Source: an uncultured Muribaculaceae bacterium (lineage in GTDB: Bacteria; Bacteroidota; Bacteroidia; Bacteroidales; Muribaculaceae). From it: a stretch of DNA of 37,295 nucleotides. The first letter of the stretch is position 1; each line of letters starts with the position of its first letter. The stretch spans positions 1 through 37,295 of the forward strand of contig CAJTXU010000027.1 of assembly GCA_910584125.1 (NCBI GenBank), written 5' to 3'. Shown piece by piece: positions 1 to 6,979 of this stretch. The notes under the pieces are model-generated. The model was not told where the DNA came from, did no database searches, and saw only the letters and a list, made by a program, of their open reading frames with translations. The translations under genes were made by a program, and so were the position numbers.

Positions 1-40
1 TTTGTATGCCTTAAAAAGTTTTGATGTTGTAAAAAATTAA

Positions 41-319
41 GATGCGTCAGCCGTGAGGTCGATGCAGTCCTATTTCGAGAAGAAAACGATCCACAGCGGC
101 AATCTCGCCCAGATCTTCGAATATGTCATCAACCATGACAGCGGTCACCAGGGGACTACCGACGGCATGTTGCTATACGCCCGCACGCAGGAGGAGATAC
201 AGCCCGACGGCCACGTCAGACTGCGCGACGGCAACATGCTCTACTTCCGGAACCTGGACCTCAACCAGGACTTCAAACACATAAAACGCGACCTCGACCT
301 CTTTGTCGGAAAATTCTGA
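41..319 (+). pseudogene. Truncated C-terminal remnant of a McrC-like restriction subunit
   Basis: The reading frame is open only from base 41, directly after an in-frame TAA at 38-40. Its first possible start is a GTG at 53, giving 88 residues. The protein resembles the C-terminal end of McrC, the nuclease partner of the McrB GTPase in modified-cytosine restriction: a segment reading LAQIFEYV, then GMLLYARTQEE, then a closing LDLNQDFKHIKRDL. In McrC these follow the PD-(D/E)XK nuclease core, so the catalytic part would lie upstream and is cut off by the stop and by AT-rich sequence at 1-40. No McrB-like gene follows. I infer a decayed remnant. A short intact protein of unknown role is the alternative. 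The McrC assignment is from memory of the family pattern and is moderate. Confidence 0.55.
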
Positions 320-339
320 CATTAAGTATACTTGTAGTT

Positions 340-1437
340 ATGGATAATAATCTTGACATGCAGACAGAGGAGGCTCTTATGGCTTATCGGGCTTCGGGAG
401 TCGAGGAGCAGGTGGACTATCAAAAGTTCTACCTCTATTCCATTGTGACCAATTCCACCGCAATTGAGGGTTCTACTGTCACTGAAATAGAGAACCAACT
501 TCTTTTCGATGAAGGTATTGCCGCTAAGGGACGTTCGCTCACCGAGCAGATGATGAACGTCGATTTGAAGGACGCTTATCTTTATGCTTTCAGATTAGCC
601 TCTGAAAATCCGACATACACCACACAGCTATTGCGACAGCTGTCTGCCGTCATTATGCGTCGAACCGGAAGCGAATACTCCACTATCGCAGGACATTTCG
701 ATTCATCCAAGGGAGAGTTTCGTCTCTGCAACGTCAGTGCCGGCATCGGCGGCAGGAGTTATCTTGCATATAATAAGGTTATGCGCGCAGTGGATGATTT
801 CTGCGGATGGCTCAATGATGAAATTGGCAAAGCTGACAAGACAAATATAGCGGCATGTTATCGTCTTAGCTTTGAAGCTCACTTCAGGCTGGTGACCATT
901 CATCCGTGGGTTGACGGCAATGGTCGAACAACCCGACTGGTGATGAATATGATTCAACGGCAGTTGGGGCTTGTCCCTTCCATCGTCAGAAAAGAGGACA
1001 AAGCAGAATACATTCAGTCCTTAGTCGACAGCCGTGAGAATGACGATTCTACAATCGCACAGGATGTTATGCTTCGCCATCATATCGACAATCTCGACCG
1101 CCGGGTTTTGCAGTTTCAAGAAAATGACACTGTAAATACTCGATGTGACACTGTAAATAACACTGTAAATATTCGATATGACACTGTAAATGACACTGTA
1201 AATACTCGATATGACACTGTAAATGGCACTGTAAGGGGGCTGAAGAAATCTCTTCAGAAAGTCTATTCGGCCATTCTGAACAATCCTGAGATTACACATT
1301 CTGAGATAATGGAGACCCTTCATATTTCAGAATCCACAGCTAAACGAGCAACCAGAGACCTCAAGAAACTTGGCTATATTGCGAGGGAAGGTTCTGACAA
1401 AACCGGCAGGTGGATAATCCTGAAGACCATCAACTAA
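340..1437 (+). CDS. Fic family protein (AMPylase-type) with C-terminal winged helix
   Basis: Fic proteins usually transfer AMP from ATP to a hydroxyl group on a target protein. The protein is 365 residues. The catalytic Fic motif HPWVDGNGRTTR lies at 188-199, with His188 as the general base. An N-terminal inhibitory helix of the S-x-x-x-E-G type is visible at 39-44 (Ser39, Glu43), the class II arrangement that self-inhibits ATP binding. Residues 263-298 are a low-complexity DTVN-rich linker coded by a tandem DNA repeat. Residues 305-362 look like a winged helix-turn-helix, common at the end of Bacteroidetes Fic proteins. The gene begins 20 bases after the McrC remnant. Base composition is lower than in neighbours: 28 of 60 G+C at 1021-1080 against 40 of 60 at 4561-4620, which suggests transfer. 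The target is unknown. Confidence 0.9.
   Translation: MDNNLDMQTEEALMAYRASGVEEQVDYQKFYLYSIVTNSTAIEGSTVTEIENQLLFDEGIAAKGRSLTEQMMNVDLKDAYLYAFRLASENPTYTTQLLRQLSAVIMRRTGSEYSTIAGHFDSSKGEFRLCNVSAGIGGRSYLAYNKVMRAVDDFCGWLNDEIGKADKTNIAACYRLSFEAHFRLVTIHPWVDGNGRTTRLVMNMIQRQLGLVPSIVRKEDKAEYIQSLVDSRENDDSTIAQDVMLRHHIDNLDRRVLQFQENDTVNTRCDTVNNTVNIRYDTVNDTVNTRYDTVNGTVRGLKKSLQKVYSAILNNPEITHSEIMETLHISESTAKRATRDLKKLGYIAREGSDKTGRWIILKTIN
1126..1235 (+). repeat. In-frame tandem repeat inside the Fic gene
   Basis: Seven copies of CACTGTAA occur here, most as GACACTGTAAAT, spaced by either 12 or 21 bases. All spacings are multiples of three, so gain or loss of units changes the DTVN linker length but keeps the reading frame. 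The array separates the Fic catalytic domain from the C-terminal winged helix. Confidence 0.85.
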
Positions 1438-1471
1438 CATTAGAGTCCGATGTCGCCTCAAATTTTTTTTG

Positions 1472-1479
1472 TAATTTTG
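1472..1479 (+). promoter_or_regulatory. Probable -7 element (TAATTTTG) for the downstream membrane protein gene
   Basis: TAATTTTG matches the Bacteroidetes consensus TAnnTTTG and lies 44 bases before the start codon at 1524. I see no good TTTG at the expected -33 distance, so the promoter call rests on one element. Confidence 0.5.
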
Positions 1480-1523
1480 CAGTCCGGGCTGTGTCCCTGA
1501 CCACTTAAACATATATCGGCTTA

Positions 1524-3218
1524 ATGGAAGACAACCTTCATATCACTCCCGCCCGTCGAGTCTCCGACTACATCCTGGCCGCGATCTGTGTCGCGGCGGG
1601 ATGCGTCACGACAATGATGCTCATCGACTGCGGAATGCCCGGCTCAGACGAGACCTACCAGACAATATGCGTCCGCGACTATCTCAAGTCTCCGTTGGGT
1701 CTGCTCATCTACTGGATCGGCCATTGGTGGACGGAGCTGTTCGGATTCACCGTGCTCAACCTCCGAATACTCACGTCGATAGAGTTCATCCTCGCCTCGG
1801 CCGTCACCTCTTGCTGGCTCTATCTCTGGACGCGCGACATACGTCTCTCATCGGCGCTGTTCCTGCTGTCGTGCATCATGCTAAGGGCAGGCGCGCACTA
1901 TCTCTACAATTGGGATACAGGCACATATCTCTTCGACGCCGTGGCTCTATGCCTGCTGATGTCGGTGTTCTCGAGGCCGACATCGGCGAAGTGCCTGCTT
2001 TTAGGCGCCGTCATCGCGCTCATGACGCTTGGCCGCGCCACGTCGGGCATCTTTCTGCCCGTGGCCGCCACGCTGGTCTATATCGTGGTGAGAAAGACCG
2101 GAAACCACGGCCACTCAGCCACCGCCGGACTCCGGATGGCGGCCATTATTGTCATCGGCTGGGCGGTCTGCATCCTCACGCTGACCACCGCTATCTGCGG
2201 AAGTCCGGCGGCATACCTGGACTCATTCTCGGAGCAGACTGTCGTGACAGGCCATAACCCTGTCAAGGACATACACATGCTGTGGGGGCGCCTCGCCGAA
2301 ATGACGTTGATGCTGCCAGACAAATGGTTTTTCGGAGTGATGTGCATCGTGTTGGCGGCAGTGCTGCCGGCGGTCACCAGACGGCGCAACAGGATACTCA
2401 TCCTTCTGCCCTGGCTGATGATATGTCTTCTGACGTCATATTGGCACGCGAGGTCAACACCCACCATATCTTATCGCCTGGGCCTGGACACGCCGCTCGG
2501 GCTGGGGCTCCTGCTCGCCGTCCCTGTCTACCGGCTGTATGACCGCCGGGCGAAATTCTCCGGTCTGTGCGGGCTGAGGCTGTGGGCGTGCGGACTCGCG
2601 GTGGTATCCTATTCATTCGGTTCGGACGCCTACTTCGAGAGGATGATCACGGCATTCACGCTGCCCGTGATAGTCGGCGTGCTTTGGGACGAAAACAATC
2701 AGTGGGTCCACGGATTCACGCGGTCGACGGTGATTGTGTCGATTCTTTCGTTCGGCACCCTGTATTACACGCATTACATGATGATCAGCCGGCACTTCCG
2801 CGCCATGGCACCCAGCGATATGCCTGTGGTCGGCGGCCTGAGGGACGCCCAGATGACCGGTATGCTGCAGACCGTCAAGGATATGAACAACGTGGCCCAG
2901 CGTCTTGAGCTGGACCGCAAACGGTTCGTATATCTCGGCGAATATAAGAAACTCCAGCTGATATACGGATATGATCCCGGGGTACCCATCCACATGTATC
3001 ACTACTCGTGGGCCTCCAAACAGGACTGGGACACGTATAAAGGCCGTTACGCCAGCGGAGCCGAATACGTCATTTACGACAGGCGTATATGGTACGAAGA
3101 CCGGGAGTCGATACTCGCCGACGTCCGAGCTCAAGGCTACACCGACTCGATCACCTACGGCGAGATAGTCGTGCTGCGCAGACCCGAGACCGCGCCCGGC
3201 GTGGCACCCGCTGAATAA
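1524..3218 (+). CDS. Polytopic membrane protein, possibly GT-C glycosyltransferase-like
   Basis: A 564-residue protein with many hydrophobic segments spread from about residue 17 to 420 and a soluble C-terminal domain of about 140 residues. After the first membrane segment comes an acidic SDETYQ stretch (about 40-45). That is the position where GT-C glycosyltransferases of the ArnT/PMT type keep a catalytic acidic pair in the first external loop. This suggests, but does not prove, a transferase using a lipid-linked sugar at the outer face of the inner membrane. The N-terminus has an uncleaved cytoplasmic tail (MEDNLHITPARR) before the first helix. The gene stands alone between the Fic gene and the DUF4405 gene and has its own -7 element. 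An unrelated polytopic protein of unknown function remains possible. Confidence 0.6.
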   Translation: MEDNLHITPARRVSDYILAAICVAAGCVTTMMLIDCGMPGSDETYQTICVRDYLKSPLGLLIYWIGHWWTELFGFTVLNLRILTSIEFILASAVTSCWLYLWTRDIRLSSALFLLSCIMLRAGAHYLYNWDTGTYLFDAVALCLLMSVFSRPTSAKCLLLGAVIALMTLGRATSGIFLPVAATLVYIVVRKTGNHGHSATAGLRMAAIIVIGWAVCILTLTTAICGSPAAYLDSFSEQTVVTGHNPVKDIHMLWGRLAEMTLMLPDKWFFGVMCIVLAAVLPAVTRRRNRILILLPWLMICLLTSYWHARSTPTISYRLGLDTPLGLGLLLAVPVYRLYDRRAKFSGLCGLRLWACGLAVVSYSFGSDAYFERMITAFTLPVIVGVLWDENNQWVHGFTRSTVIVSILSFGTLYYTHYMMISRHFRAMAPSDMPVVGGLRDAQMTGMLQTVKDMNNVAQRLELDRKRFVYLGEYKKLQLIYGYDPGVPIHMYHYSWASKQDWDTYKGRYASGAEYVIYDRRIWYEDRESILADVRAQGYTDSITYGEIVVLRRPETAPGVAPAE

Positions 3219-3290
3219 ACGCGCGTTCTCGGTTACGCTCAGCAATACATCCATCCTTAAATCGTTTCTAAAAAACCAATCCCATCTGCA

Positions 3291-3713
3291 ATGAAAGCAA
3301 AAACAAACATAGGCATCGCGCTTGTCGCAGCATTCGCCGTGACTCTGGCAATAGGCATCATCCTGCACCTCAAGAACCACGGGACACTCATACAGCCACG
3401 CGACGTGCTCAAAGTCATCCACTGGGCATTCGGCTACGCCATGACGCTGCTCCTCATAGTCCACTGGACGCAGTTCCGTAAGATGCTCACGGCCATGAAG
3501 AAGAAATTCCGCTGGTTCTACGCCGACACCTGGCTGCTGATTGTCCTCTTCCTCGCCACCCTGCTGACAGGGACCGTAAAACTGCTTACGCCGGTAAAGA
3601 TTCCGCATCTCGGGCTGTGGCACTACGGTCTGGGGCTGGCTATGGGCGTCACCGCCGTCATCCACCTCATCCGCGGCCTCCCCGCCCTCGCGAAATACCG
3701 CCGAAAGAAATGA
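3291..3713 (+). CDS. DUF4405-like four-helix membrane protein, possible haem binder
   Basis: A 140-residue integral membrane protein with four hydrophobic helices. Histidines recur within or at the edge of helices: His26, His44 (HWAFGY), His58 (VHW), His106, His111 (WHYG) and His125. This pattern is typical of DUF4405 and cytochrome b561-like bundles, where paired histidines can ligate haem, so a role in membrane electron transfer is plausible but inferred. The C-terminus ends in a basic tail (KYRRKK). The stop codon overlaps the start of hrpB by four bases (ATGA at 3710-3713), so the two are very likely cotranscribed and translationally coupled. I saw no promoter with a good consensus in the 72 bases before the start. 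Confidence 0.7.
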   Translation: MKAKTNIGIALVAAFAVTLAIGIILHLKNHGTLIQPRDVLKVIHWAFGYAMTLLLIVHWTQFRKMLTAMKKKFRWFYADTWLLIVLFLATLLTGTVKLLTPVKIPHLGLWHYGLGLAMGVTAVIHLIRGLPALAKYRRKK

Positions 3714-6127
3714 TTGCTGAGAAATACAGTCGGCTGCCGGTGGCGGAGATCGCCGGTGCGGTCAACGAGTCGCTTGCCGCCGTGCCGCGCCTTGTCGTCA
3801 CGGCGCCCCCCGGCGCCGGAAAGTCGACGCTGCTGCCGCTGACGATGCTCGAGGCCCTGCCAGAGGGCCGTATAATGATGCTTGAGCCCCGGCGGCTCGC
3901 GGCACGTCAGGTGGCCTCGCGCATGGCTTCCATGCTCGGCGAAACCGTCGGGCGCACTGTCGGCTACCGCGTCCGCTTCGAGACCCGCGTCTCAGAGGCG
4001 ACACGCATCGAGGTCATCACCGAGGGAATCCTCGAGCGCATGCTTGTGGACGACCCTACCCTCGACGGGGTAGCGGCCGTCATATTCGATGAGTTCCACG
4101 AGCGCAGCATAGCCTCCGACACCGCCCTCGCCCTCACGCTCGAGGCCCAGAACGTCATACGTCCCGACCTGCGCATCGTCATCATGTCGGCAACAATCGA
4201 CGCCGCCCCGCTCTGCCGCGCCATCGGCGCACGCCACCTTCACAGCGAGGGGCGCATGCACGACGTCGGGATAATATACGGCGACGATTTCAGACCCTCC
4301 GAATGCAGCGCGACCGTGGTCCGCGCCGTGAGGCGCGCGTGGCGCGAGCAGAAGGGCGACATACTCGCCTTCCTGCCCGGTCAGGGCGAGATCATGCGCT
4401 GCGCCGAACTTCTCGCCGAGTCCCTCGCGGACGCCGACATCCTGCCCCTTTACGGTATGCTGCCGCCGGAGAAACAGCGGCTCGTGCTCGCGCCCGCTCC
4501 CTCCGGACGCCGCCGCATTGTGCTCGCCACCCCGATCGCCGAGACATCGCTAACGATCGAGGGCATCGGCACCGTGGTAGACTCCGGGCTATGCCGCACG
4601 ATGGTGTTCGACCCGTCGAGCGGTCTGAGCCGCCTCGCCACCGTGCCCGTCTCGCTCGACATGGCCACACAGCGCGCCGGACGCGCCGGACGCCTCGGCC
4701 CCGGCACGTGCTACCGGCTATGGTCGAAAGCAGCCGAACACCGCATGAAGGAGACCCGCGAACCCGAGATCCTCTCGGCCGACCTCGCGCCGACTGTGCT
4801 CGAAATCTCCGCCTGGGGAGAGAGCGACCCGACACGCCTGCCATGGGTCACCCCTCCCCCGCCGGGACATGTGGCGTCCGCCGCCTGGCTGCTGCGCGGC
4901 CTCGACGCCGTGGACGGCGACGGCCGCATCACGCCGACAGGCCGGCGACTCGCCTCGCTGCCGTGCCACCCGCGCATCTCGCGAATGCTCACGGCCGCCG
5001 GAAGCCCCGCGCTGACATCATTGGGGTGCGACATCGCCGCACTGCTCGAAGAAAAAGACCCGCTCTCGGAAGGCGGCGACGCCGACATCACCACGCGCGT
5101 CAACCTGCTGAGACAACATCGCCGGGGCCGCGGCGGCGGACGCTGGCAGCGCATCGCCGACATCGCCGCCCAATACCGCCGGCTCACCGGATGCCGCGCC
5201 GACGATTCTCCCGCAGACTCCGAGGAGGCCGGACGGCTGGTCGCCCTCGCCTACCCCGAACGCGTGGCGTCGCGCTGCGAGCATGGACGTTACCGGCTCG
5301 CGAGCGGCGAATACGCGTCGCTCGACGAGGCCGACCCACTCACGAAACATCGGCTTATAGCCGTCGCCTCCATATCGTCGCGGATATTCTTGGGCGCGCC
5401 TCTCGCCGACAGCGACGCCGCCCGTATGGGCGTGTGGAGCGACAACGTGTCGTGGGACAGCCGCAACGGCCGCGTCACCGCACGACGCGAACTGCGCGTC
5501 GGCGCACTCGTGATCGACACGCGACCTATCGACGGCGACAACCGCCAGGCCATTATCGACGCCATCTGCGACGCGGCGCCGAAACACGGTCTCTCGATGT
5601 TCGACTTCAACGACGACGTGACACGCATGCAGATACGCGTCGCCACCGTAGCCGACTGGCATCCGGAACTCGGTCTTCCAGCCGTGGACACCGAGACACT
5701 GCTCGCCTCGGCGCCCGAATGGCTGCCGCTCTATATCGGGAAGGCCACGACGGCCCAGGAACTGCGCAAGATAGACCTATGCGAGGTGATATGGGGCAGA
5801 CTCGGATATGAAGGCCAGAACGCGGTGGAACGTCTGGCACCCGCCCACATCCGCCTGCCGGGAGGTCGCAACGCACGCGTGGACTACCGACGCGGGGCAG
5901 ACGCGCCCGTGGTGCGAGCACGTCTGCAGGACTGCTTCGGACTCCGGCGGACGCCCCGTCTCGACGACGGACGCCGCCCGGTGCTCATGGAACTCCTCTC
6001 GCCAGGCTTCAAACCCGTGCAGCTGACGCAAGACATGGAGGGATTCTGGCGGACCACTTATTTCGAAGTGCGAAAGGAACTCCGCCGCCGCTATCCCAAA
6101 CACGCATGGCCCGAGAACCCCGAATGA
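3710..6127 (+). CDS. hrpB: ATP-dependent helicase HrpB (DEAH box)
   Basis: A superfamily 2 DEAH-type helicase of 805 residues, the usual length for HrpB (about 800-840). Visible motifs are Walker A PPGAGKST at 33-40, motif II DEFH at 127-130, motif III MSAT near 164, and motif VI QRAGRAGR, followed by the long C-terminal HrpB-specific region. Members unwind nucleic acid; the physiological substrate is unclear in most bacteria. I start at the ATG at 3710, which overlaps the stop of the DUF4405 gene as ATGA. The frame also stays open upstream to 3617, but that stretch is an arginine/proline-rich out-of-frame reading of the DUF4405 gene and does not look like helicase. The gene ends six bases from the convergent SprT-like gene, with no room for a terminator. 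Confidence 0.93.
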   Translation: MIAEKYSRLPVAEIAGAVNESLAAVPRLVVTAPPGAGKSTLLPLTMLEALPEGRIMMLEPRRLAARQVASRMASMLGETVGRTVGYRVRFETRVSEATRIEVITEGILERMLVDDPTLDGVAAVIFDEFHERSIASDTALALTLEAQNVIRPDLRIVIMSATIDAAPLCRAIGARHLHSEGRMHDVGIIYGDDFRPSECSATVVRAVRRAWREQKGDILAFLPGQGEIMRCAELLAESLADADILPLYGMLPPEKQRLVLAPAPSGRRRIVLATPIAETSLTIEGIGTVVDSGLCRTMVFDPSSGLSRLATVPVSLDMATQRAGRAGRLGPGTCYRLWSKAAEHRMKETREPEILSADLAPTVLEISAWGESDPTRLPWVTPPPPGHVASAAWLLRGLDAVDGDGRITPTGRRLASLPCHPRISRMLTAAGSPALTSLGCDIAALLEEKDPLSEGGDADITTRVNLLRQHRRGRGGGRWQRIADIAAQYRRLTGCRADDSPADSEEAGRLVALAYPERVASRCEHGRYRLASGEYASLDEADPLTKHRLIAVASISSRIFLGAPLADSDAARMGVWSDNVSWDSRNGRVTARRELRVGALVIDTRPIDGDNRQAIIDAICDAAPKHGLSMFDFNDDVTRMQIRVATVADWHPELGLPAVDTETLLASAPEWLPLYIGKATTAQELRKIDLCEVIWGRLGYEGQNAVERLAPAHIRLPGGRNARVDYRRGADAPVVRARLQDCFGLRRTPRLDDGRRPVLMELLSPGFKPVQLTQDMEGFWRTTYFEVRKELRRRYPKHAWPENPE

Positions 6128-6133
6128 GCCGAT

Positions 6134-6763
6134 TCAGTCGCCATCTGCAAGAAGGTCGTCCAGGCCCTCGCGAGGCGGTTGATAGAATTTCAACGTGCGC
6201 GACTCCCGATAGGAAGCGAAGCGACTGTCGGAGGTGCGTATCATCCTCCACTGCTTGACTCCATGCACACGCGGGAGACTCCCCAGAATGACGCCGACAT
6301 ACACCGGCGAACATACCGTCACGGCCCGTATCCCATCTTCGAAATCAGTGATCAGCACCAAACGCTCCTTGACGATGCGGTCGGTGGCATGTTCGCCGGG
6401 CGCCGAGCGGTGCGAGACCGTGACGTTGCGGCCATGCCTGTGGTTGATGGCGGACATCATCCGGCGGAAAGCCGGACCGTGGGCCGACGTGTCGGGGACG
6501 CGCATCCACAGGATGTAGAGATGGATCATCTCGTGGATCACCGTGTCTTCCATCAGCTCGCGCGGATGGTCGAGACGGTTGCTGACAGAAAGCGTTATCG
6601 ACTCCGGCCGCGTCGAAGGCGTCATGACGCGCGGATGGCGCAGACTGCCCAGCGAACGCACCGACGACGATATCCGCAGACGCACCCTCGGAAGCACACC
6701 TCCGAAACATTCCCGGTTGAAACGGTCGAAACTCTCTGAAAGGAATTTGATGTCGGCTCTCAT
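6134..6763 (-). CDS. SprT-like zinc metalloprotease domain protein
   Basis: From the ATG at 6763 the protein has 209 residues. It opens with the helical segment typical of SprT-like proteins (IKFLSESFDRFNRECF) and carries the zinc motif HEMIH at 77-81, with a third candidate ligand at His95 (HGPAF). This is the layout of the SprT/Spartan peptidase family, whose eukaryotic members cut DNA-protein crosslinks; the bacterial role is poorly known. The frame stays open upstream to an alternative ATG at 6874, adding 37 residues with no family resemblance, so I prefer 6763. The gene is convergent with hrpB (stops six bases apart) and divergent from lptD. After the zinc domain, a C-terminal stretch of about 90 residues is unassigned and shows no clear zinc ribbon. 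Confidence 0.85.
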   Translation of the reverse strand: MRADIKFLSESFDRFNRECFGGVLPRVRLRISSSVRSLGSLRHPRVMTPSTRPESITLSVSNRLDHPRELMEDTVIHEMIHLYILWMRVPDTSAHGPAFRRMMSAINHRHGRNVTVSHRSAPGEHATDRIVKERLVLITDFEDGIRAVTVCSPVYVGVILGSLPRVHGVKQWRMIRTSDSRFASYRESRTLKFYQPPREGLDDLLADGD

Positions 6764-6890
6764 ACATCTGATAACGTAAACCCCTGCATAAAAAATATAA
6801 AGAGACGCCCGGCGGATAAGAAAACGACATAAGCCATCGACGGAATACGGGGGCGATATGTTAACGAACGTCAATAATTGGCGTGATTAT

Positions 6891-6921
6891 TTTGCAGATT
6901 GTGCAAATATGAATAACTTTG
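6891..6921 (+). promoter_or_regulatory. Bacteroidetes-type promoter for lptD
   Basis: TTTG at 6891-6894 is followed after 19 bases by TAACTTTG at 6914-6921, matching both elements of the consensus at proper spacing. The predicted start of transcription lies near 6927, about 53 bases before the lptD start. Confidence 0.8.
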
Positions 6922-6979
6922 CAGAGCGAAATCGCGCGTATAGGCCCGCACACGGCCCTCACGCCACAGCGATTTAAAA

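Noticed and set aside
1126..1235. Possible CRISPR-like array in the Fic gene
   Set aside because: Units are 12-21 bases without unique spacers, lie within a coding frame, and no cas genes are near.
3617..3709. Longer hrpB start at 3617
   Set aside because: The extra 31 residues are an Arg/Pro-rich shifted reading of the DUF4405 gene. The ATGA overlap at 3710 is the natural start.
4303..5811. A 502-codon plus-strand frame inside hrpB
   Set aside because: An arginine-rich shifted reading of GC-rich helicase DNA, with no family resemblance.
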